Positions 9,318-22,084 are shown, counted from the stretch's first letter. The stretch is 64,000 nt of DNA from Olivibacter sp. SDN3 (GCF_014334135.1 NZ_CP060497.1:372001-436000), one strand, 5' to 3'. Numbers and translations are program-made. Notes: generated by a model from the sequence alone, not told the origin.

Positions 9318-9343
9318 ATGTTAAGTTAATATTAACTTAACAT
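9318..9343. promoter_or_regulatory. 26-bp perfect palindrome upstream of porin gene
   Basis: ATGTTAAGTTAAT followed directly by its exact reverse complement, with no spacer. It lies 35 bases before the porin start and fits a dimeric regulator's operator. The regulator is unknown. Confidence 0.6.
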
Positions 9344-9824
9344 TAATGATTTTATTGTTTACAACGATCTAACATTAACGCAATACAGTTTTCATATTAC
9401 GAATAGTTTCTGCAGTTGCCCATAAATCACAACAGCCCGCTGTAAAACAAATAATTAAATTACATAATAGCAGAATCGCCACTATCGAGTATATCTATTT
9501 TCCCCGCGTCAGGCAAAAAGCCCATTTTAGAAAATTTGCTCCAACTCAACGATACCAAGCATAGATGTTATGGATCGTAACTTTGCGACAACAGTCCAAA
9601 CTAAAAAACAGCGCATTGAAAAACTGAGATGTAATATGAGATTACCAGCTTTAGATTGCTATTATAAACACTGTTTTGTTTGATGTAACGAAACCCTTGC
9701 AAAAAATGACATGAAGTGCGGAAAGCTTGAAAAATTTTTGTAACTCCTGATAAAAAAATAGCGAATATTACCTTTATAAAAGTTATTTTAGCAGATATTT
9801 TAATGAATCAACCAAATACTTGAG
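9344..9824. other. 480-bp divergent intergenic region
   Basis: This region separates the leftward porin gene from the rightward secreted-protein gene. I find no RNA gene. One short frame (9570-9683, 37 codons, MDRNFATTVQTKKQRIEK...) is open but has no ribosome-binding site and overlaps a TAACTTTG core (9578-9585), so it is more likely promoter DNA than a gene. TTACCTTTAT near 9768 could be a degenerate -7 element for the downstream gene. Confidence 0.4.
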
Positions 9825-10436
9825 ATGATAAAAAAAGCTTTATTATTAGGTGTCTTAATATTTTCTTTGCAGCAAGCCGTTGCGCAAAAAATATTTGTGT
9901 GGTGCCCTCCTTCGGCAGAATTAACCCCTAATAACGATAAATTAAAAGGACTAAATATCAATATAGTGCTTTCCGATGCTAGAATAATAACAGACAGTAC
10001 GCGTGTCGAATGTAGTTCACAAGACTTATTAGACATCGTGGCCAATACAATCGTTACCAATTACCCTGCTGCTATAATTAATATCCTAGATACAAATCAG
10101 TACCGCGCAGAGGCTCAAAAGGAAAAAATCACAGTACGTATAGGTGTATCAGCTTACCATTCTGCTTCTGGCAACGATGTGTCTACCGCAATAGGCAATG
10201 CCGGAGGAAATTTCAATTGGGGTGCATTACCGAAAAATAAATGGAACTCCGTGGCAGGTTTTCATGTAGTTATAGAAGACTATCGAACAAACGAGCTCAA
10301 AACACTCACAAGAGATATTGCGAACATTGTTTCAAGACCCAATATAGGTGGTGCGCTAACAGCAAAAAAGGCCCTTTTCGAGGCCTACAAAGAAGCCCAT
10401 CGAGAATTGCTCTATTTCATTGAAAGTATCTTCTAA
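9825..10436 (+). CDS. Secreted protein of unknown function
   Basis: A 203-residue protein with a clear signal peptide (MIKKALLLGVLIFSLQQAVAQ, cleavage after AQ at 21), so it is periplasmic or outer-membrane associated. The mature part begins KIFVWCPPSAEL; it contains two cysteines (26 and about 64) and segments resembling an alpha/beta fold (GLNINIVLSDARII; KEKITVRIGVSAYHS). The C-terminal 35 residues are probably helical. I do not recognise the family and assign no function. A terminator follows it. Confidence 0.7.
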   Translation: MIKKALLLGVLIFSLQQAVAQKIFVWCPPSAELTPNNDKLKGLNINIVLSDARIITDSTRVECSSQDLLDIVANTIVTNYPAAIINILDTNQYRAEAQKEKITVRIGVSAYHSASGNDVSTAIGNAGGNFNWGALPKNKWNSVAGFHVVIEDYRTNELKTLTRDIANIVSRPNIGGALTAKKALFEAYKEAHRELLYFIESIF

Positions 10437-10461
10437 GTGACGATGTATTTAATATTAAGCC

Positions 10462-10486
10462 AAGCTACCAATGGTAGCTTTTTTTT
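10462..10486 (+). terminator. Rho-independent terminator
   Basis: Stem AAGCTACC (10462-10469) / GGTAGCTT (10473-10480), 3-base loop, then a run of eight T. It ends the secreted-protein transcript 26 bases after its stop. Confidence 0.9.
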
Positions 10487-10521
10487 ATCAATATTATTAT
10501 CTCAAAAAATACTAATATCAA

Positions 10522-10908
10522 ATGAAAGATTTTAAAAAATACTATATCATACCGGCACCGCCAGAAGAGGTATATTTAGCGCTTACCAAGGAACAAGCTA
10601 TTCGTTTGTGGACTGGAGAAGAAGCGATTATGAGCACCGATGAGGGGAGTGAATTTTCTTTATGGGACGGTAGCATAAGTGGCCGAAACATCCGTTTTTC
10701 TCAAGATAAAGTCATTGTACAGCAATGGTATTTTGGAGAACAACAAGAAGATTCTATCGTTACAATAAAATTGCATCCACATAAAAAAGGAACTTCACTG
10801 GAGCTGACGCACACGAACATACCCGTCGGGGACCACGGTGACATCGCCCACGGATGGGACCGGGTCTATATGGCCTCCCTGGCCGGTTTCTTTTCCGCGG
10901 GGGAATGA
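10522..10908 (+). CDS. START-like (SRPBCC-fold) domain protein
   Basis: A 128-residue cytoplasmic protein of the START/AHSA1-like helix-grip fold common in Bacteroidota (N-terminus KKYYIIPAPPEEVYLALT, C-terminal GWDRVYMASLAGFF). These proteins have a hydrophobic ligand pocket; no ligand is known here. The protein sequence looks normal throughout, but codon use changes sharply: by hand count, codons 57-92 have G or C in third position in 6 of 36 cases, while codons 93-128 have 29 of 36. The GC-rich part is the side facing the rRNA operon, which ends 53 bases further on. Confidence 0.85.
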   Translation: MKDFKKYYIIPAPPEEVYLALTKEQAIRLWTGEEAIMSTDEGSEFSLWDGSISGRNIRFSQDKVIVQQWYFGEQQEDSIVTIKLHPHKKGTSLELTHTNIPVGDHGDIAHGWDRVYMASLAGFFSAGE

Positions 10909-10960
10909 GGGGCCCCTGCCCCGGGGGGAGGGAACGTCAGGGTACCGGGGGCCCGTTAAC

Positions 10961-10991
10961 GCAAAAAGCCCCGCTGCAGTGCAGCGGGGCT
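10961..10991 (-). terminator. Terminator of the rRNA operon
   Basis: A 12-bp perfect stem (AGCCCCGCTGCA at 10967-10978 with its complement at 10980-10991, one-base loop in the drawing) followed on the minus strand by TTTTT. It lies just after the 5S rRNA in the direction of transcription. Confidence 0.93.
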
Positions 10992-10998
10992 GTGAAAA

Positions 10999-11108
10999 TG
11001 GGCACCGACCTACTCTCCCACGTGTTACCGCAGTACCATCGGCTCTGGCGGGCTTAACTGCTCTGTTCGGGATGGAAAGAGGTGGACACCGCCGATATAG
11101 GCACCTGA
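10999..11108 (-). rRNA. rrf: 5S ribosomal RNA
   Basis: The minus strand reads AGGTGCCTATATCGGCGG..., with the conserved CACCTCTTTCCATCCCGAAC and GTGGGAGAGTAGGTCGGTGCC blocks (each shortened here) of bacterial 5S. About 110 nt; ends are approximate. It is the last gene of the operon, about 60 bases after 23S. Confidence 0.95.
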
Positions 11109-11169
11109 ATACCTTATATAGACATATACCGGAAGAAAAAAATACGGGAAGACAACAGCCCTGTTCCCT

Positions 11170-14052
<2,883 letters not shown>

Positions 14053-14056
14053 TTCT

Positions 14057-14119
14057 CCCGGCAGCCTTTTGCGCCTGCCGGGATGCCTTTGTCCGGGCCG
14101 TGCACCAAAGGCACGGCCC
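14057..14119 (-). other. Hairpins in the 16S-23S spacer
   Basis: Two GC-rich stems lie between tRNA-Ala and 23S: CCCGGCAG (14057-14064) with CTGCCGGG (14075-14082), and GGGCCGTGC (14095-14103) with GCACGGCCC (14111-14119). The first abuts the 23S 5' end and could be part of a processing stalk. Confidence 0.6.
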
Positions 14120-14196
14120 TGCTGTTGTCTTCTCTCGTGTTTTTTTTCTTCCAATATGTCAAAGAACTTCTATCCCGGTACAATCACCGGAAATCG

Positions 14197-14270
14197 TGGA
14201 GAATAACGGATTCGAACCGTTGACCCCCTGCGTGCAAGGCAGGTGCTCTAGCCAGCTGAGCTAATCCCCC
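14197..14270 (-). tRNA. tRNA-Ala (TGC)
   Basis: The minus strand begins GGGGGATTAGCTCAGCTGG; the anticodon loop holds TGC (CTTGCAC), and the T-arm is GGTTCGAATCC. The acceptor stem has two G-T pairs. The discriminator A is followed by CG, so CCA is not encoded and must be added after transcription. It lies in the 16S-23S spacer as usual. Confidence 0.97.
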
Positions 14271-14273
14271 GTC

Positions 14274-14350
14274 TGGTAGTCCCGAGCAGATTTGAACTGC
14301 TGACCCCTACATTATCAGTGTAGTGCTCTAACCAACTGAGCTACGGGACT
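14274..14350 (-). tRNA. tRNA-Ile (GAT)
   Basis: The minus strand begins AGTCCCGTAGCTCAGTTGG; the anticodon loop CTGATAA gives GAT. The acceptor stem AGTCCCG/CGGGACT is perfect, and ACCA is encoded at the 3' end, unlike the adjacent tRNA-Ala. Only three bases separate the two tRNAs. Confidence 0.97.
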
Positions 14351-14474
14351 GCACTCTTCTTCTCTTCTGCTCCGGTACCCCGGTAGGGGAGGGTACTGCT
14401 TCCTCTTTCCTAATTCTGTTCTGTATCTTCAAAAGAAATCTTCATGGCGCAGCGGGTGCACCGGCGGGCACTCC

Positions 14475-16006
<1,532 letters not shown>

Positions 16007-16218
16007 TAATGAATGTTCGCGATCCGGACCCTCTCCTCTGTAGCGAGGCGGCCCCGATCTTTTCTTGTCTTCCGACCCGACCGGTGCGAACCCCGCTGCG
16101 CTACATGAATCATTTCTCTTCTATTAAAGAACTCTTACGCCCCCGCTTCGCGCTTCGGCTTCCGCTGTATCCTTCGGCTATCAAAGCCCCAGGTACATCA
16201 ATCCCCCTTCCGGGGCTG

Positions 16219-16249
16219 CAAAGGTAGAAAACTTTTCCGTACCCGCAAA
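16219..16249 (-). promoter_or_regulatory. rRNA operon promoter, proximal
   Basis: The minus strand reads TTTG (16249-16246), 19 bases, then TACCTTTG (16226-16219): an exact match to the Bacteroidota promoter. The start would be near 16212, leaving a leader of about 200 nt before 16S. Its spacer has GGTACGG at positions 3-9. Confidence 0.85.
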
Positions 16250-16360
16250 ATATTTTTTCTGTTTTTTTCCCGGCCCGGCCCACAGGGGAAAACTCCCCAA
16301 AAAACACCCCAAGACCCCGGAAACCTCAAAAAACAACCGCATCCCTTCGTTTGCGGAGTG

Positions 16361-16391
16361 CAAAGATACGCACTTATGCCGTACCGCCAAA
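16361..16391 (-). promoter_or_regulatory. rRNA operon promoter, distal
   Basis: The minus strand reads TTTG (16391-16388), 19 bases, then TATCTTTG (16368-16361). It lies 142 bp upstream of the proximal promoter and has the same GGTACGG at spacer positions 3-9. Tandem promoters are usual for rRNA operons. Confidence 0.85.
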
Positions 16392-16769
16392 TACTTCCCC
16401 ACTTTTTTTTGACCCAGATCCGCAAAACACTGTAAATCAAATAAATTATTTTTTCACCGTAACCAAGGAACGCTCCCGTCACCCGAAGGGACATATGCCG
16501 GTAAGCCCTCCGAACCCTGTCAAATCCACACCATATTCCCATCCAATAAGGAGTTAGCAATGGGTTAACAAAGGTTTAACAAAGGGTTGATAAAGGTATT
16601 ACCTCTGTTAACCCTCTGTAAACGCTCTATGAATACACCATTAATCCTTTCTTTTTAGGGAATTTAATGGAGAATTGGTACAGACTTAAATAAACTTCAA
16701 CTAAAAACAAACACCTTTTTACACCTTTTGTTTTCATCAAAACACAATAACCCCTCAAAAAATAGCTTT
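16392..16769. other. Region between rRNA promoters and MscS gene
   Basis: Holds no gene I can support. It contains three imperfect iterations of GG-TTAACAAA type (16563-16597: GGTTAACAAA, GGTTTAACAAA, GGGTTGATAAA), about 11 bases each, which may be an upstream activating segment for the rRNA promoters or simple low-complexity sequence. Composition falls from GC-rich to AT-rich here. Confidence 0.4.
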
Positions 16770-17840
16770 ATGGTTGATCATTTAGGAAATTTATCAGAAA
16801 AAATGCCCTATTGGGTGTGGAACACACTGCTTGTAGTATTCTCGATTTGTATAGGCATTTTTATCAAATCGATCCTCGTTCCTGTAGTCAAACGCCAATC
16901 TCAAAAAACGTATTCTTATTCTATCATTAGATCGATCATAAAAAATTTCAACAAGATCTTTACTTTTTTTATCCCGTTATTGGTTTTTAGCTCTATGCTT
17001 CCATTAATGAAATTCAATCAAACAACGCACACTATAGTTTCTAGAATCACCGAGATAGCTATTAGTATATGTTTTGCAATAATTGTTATACGTATATTAT
17101 ACGTATTTGAAGATTACCTCTATCATCGTTTTGACATCACTAAAGAAAACAATCTTAGGGAAAGAAAAATTCGTACACAGATTGTTTTCATCCGAAAACT
17201 ATTAATTACATTAATCATATTAATCACTACGGCGATTATTCTTCTAAGTTTCGAAAACATGCGTAAAATCGGCGCTGGGCTTTTAACTGGTGTTGGTATT
17301 GGCGGTATCATCATCGGTTTCGCCGCTCAAAAATCATTAGGAAATTTACTCGCAGGCTTTCAAATTGCATTCACACAACCTATTCGGGTGGATGACGTTT
17401 TAATTGTAGAGGGGGAATGGGGCAAAGTAGAGGAAATCAATTTGACCTATGTCGTGGTAGCCATTTGGGATAAGCGAAGACTCGTCCTGCCTATTAATTA
17501 TTTTATAGAAAAACCTTTTCAAAACTGGACACGAACTACCGCAGAAATTCTAGGCACAGTCTTTATATATATAGATTTTACGATTCCTGTTGGAAGTTTA
17601 CGACAGAAATTAAGCGAATTGCTACATGGGCACCACCTGTGGGACGGTAAGGTAAATGTATTACAGGTAACCGATCTAAAAGAACGGACAATGGAAATTA
17701 GGTGTCTAATGAGTTGTCGGAATTCAGGAAATGCTTTTGATTTAAGATGTTACGTACGTGAAGAAATGATTGCTTTTATCAAAGAACATTATCCAGACAG
17801 CCTAGCAAAAACACGAATAAGTTTAGACCATGACCAGTAA
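16770..17840 (+). CDS. Mechanosensitive ion channel, MscS family
   Basis: An inner-membrane channel that opens on membrane tension to release solutes after osmotic downshock. From the ATG at 16770 it has 356 residues; the frame also runs upstream to a TTG at 16728, which is less likely. Several N-terminal hydrophobic helices (about 15-35, 65-85, 95-120, 145-170) precede the pore helix, which has the Gly/Ala-rich pattern GAGLLTGVGIGGIIIGFAAQ (about 180-200). Then comes the conserved KSLGNLLAGFQIAFTQPIRV and the cytoplasmic beta domain with VEEINLTYVVV. Not in an operon; a hairpin follows. Confidence 0.93.
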   Translation: MVDHLGNLSEKMPYWVWNTLLVVFSICIGIFIKSILVPVVKRQSQKTYSYSIIRSIIKNFNKIFTFFIPLLVFSSMLPLMKFNQTTHTIVSRITEIAISICFAIIVIRILYVFEDYLYHRFDITKENNLRERKIRTQIVFIRKLLITLIILITTAIILLSFENMRKIGAGLLTGVGIGGIIIGFAAQKSLGNLLAGFQIAFTQPIRVDDVLIVEGEWGKVEEINLTYVVVAIWDKRRLVLPINYFIEKPFQNWTRTTAEILGTVFIYIDFTIPVGSLRQKLSELLHGHHLWDGKVNVLQVTDLKERTMEIRCLMSCRNSGNAFDLRCYVREEMIAFIKEHYPDSLAKTRISLDHDQ

Positions 17841-17867
17841 AAAGTCGGGATAATATTACCCGACTTT
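17841..17867. terminator. Hairpin between convergent genes
   Basis: AAAGTCGGG (17841-17849) pairs with CCCGACTTT (17859-17867) across a 9-base AT loop, immediately after the MscS stop and 18 bases from the end of the facing DJ-1/PfpI gene. The symmetric A/T ends would give short U-runs in both directions, so it probably serves both genes. Confidence 0.7.
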
Positions 17868-17885
17868 CCATGATGCCTTACTTTC

Positions 17886-18446
17886 CTAAGCATGCTGCCC
17901 TTCATGCTTACCTTCCGCGAACTCTTCTACTATCTTAGCATTAAATGCAGGAAGATCGTCGGGAGTTCTACTGGTCACTAATCCTTCATCAGTAACCACC
18001 TCACTATCTTCCCAATCCGCTCCGGCATTGATAAGATCCTTTTTAATAGCCGCCACTGAGGTGAGTCGTCTTCCTTCAACAACTTCAGCATCAATCAACA
18101 CTTGCGGACCATGACAAATCGCTGCAACCGGTTTTCCCGCTTCAAAAAAAGCTTTCACAAAATTAATAGCGTCATTATTTGTACGAAGTTTATCTGGATT
18201 TATCACCCCTCCGGGAATCAATAAACCATCATAATCGACTGCAGAAGCGTCGTTCAGATTTATATCAACCTTATAATCGCCTTTCCATTCATCTCCCGCT
18301 TTTGCTCTTACCGTGTCTTTCTTAGGGGATACAAGATGCACCGTTGCTCCAGCGTCCTCCAGTGCCTGTCTAGGATTGGACAGCTCCACCTCTTCAAAGC
18401 CATCTTCTGTCAAAATGGCAATTTTCCTTTCACTTAATGTTCCCAT
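17886..18446 (-). CDS. DJ-1/PfpI superfamily protein (YhbO-like)
   Basis: A 186-residue cytoplasmic protein of the type 1 glutamine-amidotransferase-like DJ-1/PfpI superfamily. The nucleophile elbow AICHGPQVLIDA (cysteine at about 111) and the N-terminal KIAILTEDGFEEVELSNPRQAL are typical of the PfpI/YhbO branch, reported as stress-induced proteases or deglycases; the exact activity is debated. It stands alone, facing the MscS gene. A general stress role is an inference from the family. Confidence 0.9.
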   Translation of the reverse strand: MGTLSERKIAILTEDGFEEVELSNPRQALEDAGATVHLVSPKKDTVRAKAGDEWKGDYKVDINLNDASAVDYDGLLIPGGVINPDKLRTNNDAINFVKAFFEAGKPVAAICHGPQVLIDAEVVEGRRLTSVAAIKKDLINAGADWEDSEVVTDEGLVTSRTPDDLPAFNAKIVEEFAEGKHEGQHA

Positions 18447-18721
18447 AATTATTTCGTTTTTTTATAAACAATGTTATCATGGTACCATTTTAACTCCTGT
18501 TTTGTTTCGATAAAACGCAAACTTTACATTATATTAACAGCAGGATCTGGATATTAGTGCCAGGATTCAACTAGGTTGTAATGGCACGGTTTTTTACACC
18601 ATTATATTTAATATTGTAAATAACAACCAACAAGACCAATTTAACATTTAACAAATTCAACACGAATATTGTTGTAAAACCATTAGCTCATTGTATCAAA
18701 CGATCCTTAACCCTAGCACCA

Positions 18722-20356
18722 ATGAAAAAAAATCACCTCTTTACAATGCTAATTTTACTCTTAATAATTATTGGTTGTAATCAGAACAATAAAAAGAAAG
18801 CATTACCTCCAATAGACTCTTTACAAAATAAGGCTTTAGAAGAATGGAATAGAACCATCCCCGGCAATTTTAGTGGACAAACAGATCTGAACTTTGACAG
18901 TACCGCACTCACTGCTTTTTTTAATAGTCATCCTGACTTCAAGATTTACGAAGACAATATTAGAACATTTTATAACAATCGCTCTTACAACCATGCTTGG
19001 TTCGATCATAATGGATTAATTGAGCAGGCCGGCAATTTGGCCGACAGGATGCTCAACCTACAAAATGAAGGTATTAATCAAAAATTGCCCTATGATCAAA
19101 CGTTAGACTCACTATTATCAAAATACGATCATCAGCAACAAAAAGATATCTTAGATCTCGAGCTAATGCTTACTGCCCAATATTTTGCTTTTGCTCACTT
19201 CGCATGGCAAGGTCTTGATACGACGATTAGTAAAGCAAATGATTGGTTTGTTCCGAGAAAAAAGGTCGCTTATGAGCTTTACCTTGACAGCATGTTAAAA
19301 CAACCTCTAAATAAAAGAGGTGCTTCTATAGAACCGGTCTATCGCCAGTATGAACAGTTACGAACTTACCTTCTTCAATATAGGCAGTTAGATGCCGTTA
19401 CGGACTGGCCGATAATTACCTCCGATAAGAAGTCCTATAAAATAGGTGACAGTGCGATTGCGATCGGCGCAATCAAAAAAAGACTTCACAAACTCCAGGA
19501 CTATACGGGTGATACCACAACAAACATATTTGATTCCGTTTTATTTAAAGCTGTAAGAAACTTTCAGGGGAGACATGGCCTGGAAAATGACGGAGCAATC
19601 GGCCCCAGCACAATGGCAGCATTGAATGTGTCCATTCAAGAACGGATAAAACAAATCATTGTAAACATGGAGCGTAGCCGCTGGCTTCCCGTTAGTCTAA
19701 AAACAGACTATCTCGCCGTTAATATACCCGAATTTAAACTACATGTATATAATGCCGACAGTCTTCTTTGGAGTTGCAATGTCGTTGTAGGAAAAGCAGT
19801 CCATAAAACAGTCATTTTTCATGGAGATATCAAATATGTAGTTTTCAGTCCATACTGGAACGTACCGCCAAGTATCGTCAGAAACGAAATCTTGCCGGGT
19901 ATACGTAAGGACCCTAAATACATCACTAAACATAATATGGAAATTACCGGTAATAGTGGTGGACTTCCTACAGTTCGTCAAAAGCCAGGACCAAAAAACT
20001 CACTTGGATTAGTAAAATTCTTATTCCCGAACAGCTATAACATCTACTTGCATGATAGTCCTGCTAAATCATTATATAACCAGGCATCGCGCGCTTTTAG
20101 TCATGGTTGCATTCGCGTGAGTGAGCCTGATAAACTAGCGAATTTTTTACTGAAAAATGATTCGTCCTGGACTAAGGAAACCATTTATCAGGCAATGCAT
20201 GCGGGTAAAGAAAAGTATGTAACATTAAAGCAACCCGTCCCGGTATACATTGCTTATTTCACTGCTTTTATTGATCGGGAAGGAAAAATTAATTTCCGAG
20301 ACGACATATACGACAGAGATAGACGTCTGGCTAGTATGCTCATCGCCGAAAAATAA
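18722..20356 (+). CDS. L,D-transpeptidase (YcbB-like lipoprotein)
   Basis: A periplasmic enzyme that makes 3-3 peptidoglycan cross-links or anchors proteins to peptidoglycan. 544 residues. The N-terminus is a lipoprotein signal (LLLIIIGCNQN, cysteine about 19). After a helical N-terminal region comes a peptidoglycan-binding domain (about 250-305, ending DGAIGPSTMAALN), then the YkuD catalytic domain with SHGCIRVSEP (His461, nucleophile Cys463). Length and domain order match the YcbB/LdtD group. It is monocistronic. Confidence 0.93.
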   Translation: MKKNHLFTMLILLLIIIGCNQNNKKKALPPIDSLQNKALEEWNRTIPGNFSGQTDLNFDSTALTAFFNSHPDFKIYEDNIRTFYNNRSYNHAWFDHNGLIEQAGNLADRMLNLQNEGINQKLPYDQTLDSLLSKYDHQQQKDILDLELMLTAQYFAFAHFAWQGLDTTISKANDWFVPRKKVAYELYLDSMLKQPLNKRGASIEPVYRQYEQLRTYLLQYRQLDAVTDWPIITSDKKSYKIGDSAIAIGAIKKRLHKLQDYTGDTTTNIFDSVLFKAVRNFQGRHGLENDGAIGPSTMAALNVSIQERIKQIIVNMERSRWLPVSLKTDYLAVNIPEFKLHVYNADSLLWSCNVVVGKAVHKTVIFHGDIKYVVFSPYWNVPPSIVRNEILPGIRKDPKYITKHNMEITGNSGGLPTVRQKPGPKNSLGLVKFLFPNSYNIYLHDSPAKSLYNQASRAFSHGCIRVSEPDKLANFLLKNDSSWTKETIYQAMHAGKEKYVTLKQPVPVYIAYFTAFIDREGKINFRDDIYDRDRRLASMLIAEK

Positions 20357-20446
20357 ATGTCCTCAATTTCAAATCAATTTCTTAAGAGCTGACATAGGGT
20401 TGTCAATTACCGTCAATACCTTTACAGGTAACAAAAATTACTGATC

Positions 20447-20941
20447 ATGGACTTAATAAAAGAATTAAAAAAAGAACTTCAAGAGGAGGCAGCTACTACA
20501 CGAAAATTCTTCAAACAGTTACCTGAAGACAAATACGATTGGGCTCCGCATGAAAAAAGTATGCCGTTGAAATCATTAGCCACACATATTGCTGAAATTC
20601 CCGAGTGGATCGCCATGGCTGTTGATACCAATGAGCTTGATTTAGCAGACGGGTACCACCCAACACCCATTAACAGTAATGAAGATCTCTTAAATTTACT
20701 TGAAAAATCCGTAAAAGCAGGATTAGCCTCATTGGACCAAATCGACGACGAGCAGTTTGATGAACGCTGGGCATTGCGTCACGGGGAACAGGTGCTTTGG
20801 GATGGCACAAAATACCGGATGGTTCGGCTCGCTTTCAGTCAAACATCACATCATCGGGCGCAACTAGGCGTTTATTTACGCTTACTGAATATTCCAATCC
20901 CCGGAAGTTACGGTCCTAGTGCCGATGATAACCATTTTTAA
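20447..20941 (+). CDS. DinB-like protein
   Basis: A 164-residue four-helix-bundle protein of the DinB/YfiT type, often a metal-binding protein of unclear function that may use a bacillithiol-like thiol. The putative metal ligands are His47 in ATHIAEIPEW and the HH pair in SQTSHHRAQLGVYLRLL near residue 130. It begins with charged residues and has no signal peptide, so it is cytoplasmic. Ninety bases separate it from the L,D-transpeptidase gene; co-transcription is possible. A hairpin follows. Confidence 0.88.
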   Translation: MDLIKELKKELQEEAATTRKFFKQLPEDKYDWAPHEKSMPLKSLATHIAEIPEWIAMAVDTNELDLADGYHPTPINSNEDLLNLLEKSVKAGLASLDQIDDEQFDERWALRHGEQVLWDGTKYRMVRLAFSQTSHHRAQLGVYLRLLNIPIPGSYGPSADDNHF

Positions 20942-20963
20942 CGAAAGTTTTGCGTTACGACAA

Positions 20964-20996
20964 ACCCTAGCTGATGGATGTTTTATCAGTTAGGGT
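20964..20996. terminator. Hairpin between DinB-like gene and era
   Basis: A 12-bp stem with one G-T pair: ACCCTAGCTGAT (20964-20975) with ATCAGTTAGGGT (20985-20996), 9-base loop. It lies between convergent genes and lacks a strong T-run. Confidence 0.6.
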
Positions 20997-21020
20997 GTAT
21001 AGCATATACGTCCTAACTAA

Positions 21021-21899
21021 CTATTGATCATAGCCAAAGCTTTTTAGATAATTTTTTTTGCTTCTCCAATTGGCAATCACCTTAACAAAAAGCTCCAGAA
21101 AAACCTTTTTCTGTAAAAATTCTTCTATATCCTCTCGAGCATACGTACCAACCTTTTTTATCATCGCACCCCCTTTTCCTATAATGATATTCTTTTGAGA
21201 ATCCCGTTCAACAATTATTTCAGCACTTATACGTACGATATCTTCCTCCTGTTTAAAAGAGGTAACAATTACCTCCGTGCTATATGGGATTTCTTTCTCA
21301 TATAATTTAAAGATCTTCTCTCGAATCATTTCCGAAACAAAAAAACGCTCCGTTTTATCAGTTAATTCTTCTTTATCATAATAAGGCGGATGAATGGGAA
21401 GATTTTCCAAAACAAACTCAAAAATTGCTTGCACATTATGTCCTAACAGCGCCGAAACAGCGAAAATCGCTTGAGGATTTAACGTCTCCTGCCAATAAGC
21501 AATTTTCTTCTTCACATTCTCCTCAGTAGATTTATCAATTTTATTCACCAGCACAGCCACAGGGGAAGATGTTTTTCTAAGTTTCTCTATTACATCTCCC
21601 TCGTCATACCGTTCATTTATATCTGTCACAAATAATATAACATCTGCATCAATCAATGAACCTTGAACAAAACTCATCATCGATTCTTGCAAACCATACA
21701 CTGGTTTGATTACCCCAGGGGTGTCTGAAAAAATGATTTGGTAATCCTCTTCATTAACAATCCCTAAAATTCGATGCCTGGTAGTTTGAGCTTTCGGAGT
21801 AACTATAGACATCTTTTCTCCTACTAATGAGTTCATTAGTGTTGATTTACCTGCGTTAGGCTTCCCGATAATGCTAACGAATCCGGCTTTATGTGACAT
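21021..21899 (-). CDS. era: GTPase Era
   Basis: Era is an essential GTPase that binds the 3' end of 16S rRNA and assists 30S assembly. 292 residues, normal length. G1 is GKPNAGKST (about 12-20), G3 DTPG, G4 NKID; the C-terminal KH RNA-binding domain carries IIIGKGGAMIKKVG (about 239-252). A single gene, divergent from the initiator tRNA gene; the two start regions share about 110 bases. Confidence 0.97.
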   Translation of the reverse strand: MSHKAGFVSIIGKPNAGKSTLMNSLVGEKMSIVTPKAQTTRHRILGIVNEEDYQIIFSDTPGVIKPVYGLQESMMSFVQGSLIDADVILFVTDINERYDEGDVIEKLRKTSSPVAVLVNKIDKSTEENVKKKIAYWQETLNPQAIFAVSALLGHNVQAIFEFVLENLPIHPPYYDKEELTDKTERFFVSEMIREKIFKLYEKEIPYSTEVIVTSFKQEEDIVRISAEIIVERDSQKNIIIGKGGAMIKKVGTYAREDIEEFLQKKVFLELFVKVIANWRSKKNYLKSFGYDQ

Positions 21900-21914
21900 T
21901 TTTTTTCAATTTTA

Positions 21915-21946
21915 TTTGCACAGCAAAGAAACAAAATATATCTTTG
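21915..21946 (+). promoter_or_regulatory. Promoter for initiator tRNA
   Basis: TTTG (21915-21918), 20-base spacer, TATCTTTG (21939-21946). It lies 66 bases before the mature tRNA 5' end. Confidence 0.75.
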
Positions 21947-22011
21947 CACTCCAATCAAACGGAAATAAATATTGTTTTCTCTGCATTGAGAGAAGGATTT
22001 TGAAAATACAT

Positions 22012-22084
<73 letters not shown>

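Noticed and set aside
9570-9683. 37-codon frame in the intergenic region before the secreted protein
   Set aside because: No ribosome-binding site or family, and it overlaps a promoter-like TAACTTTG; recorded only in the region description.
16281-16310. GGGGAAAACTCCCC hairpin between the two rRNA promoters as a terminator
   Set aside because: The T-run would precede the stem in the direction of rRNA transcription, and a terminator there would block the distal promoter.
20250-20444. 64-codon frame at the end of the L,D-transpeptidase gene
   Set aside because: Mostly overlaps that gene out of frame; no independent support.
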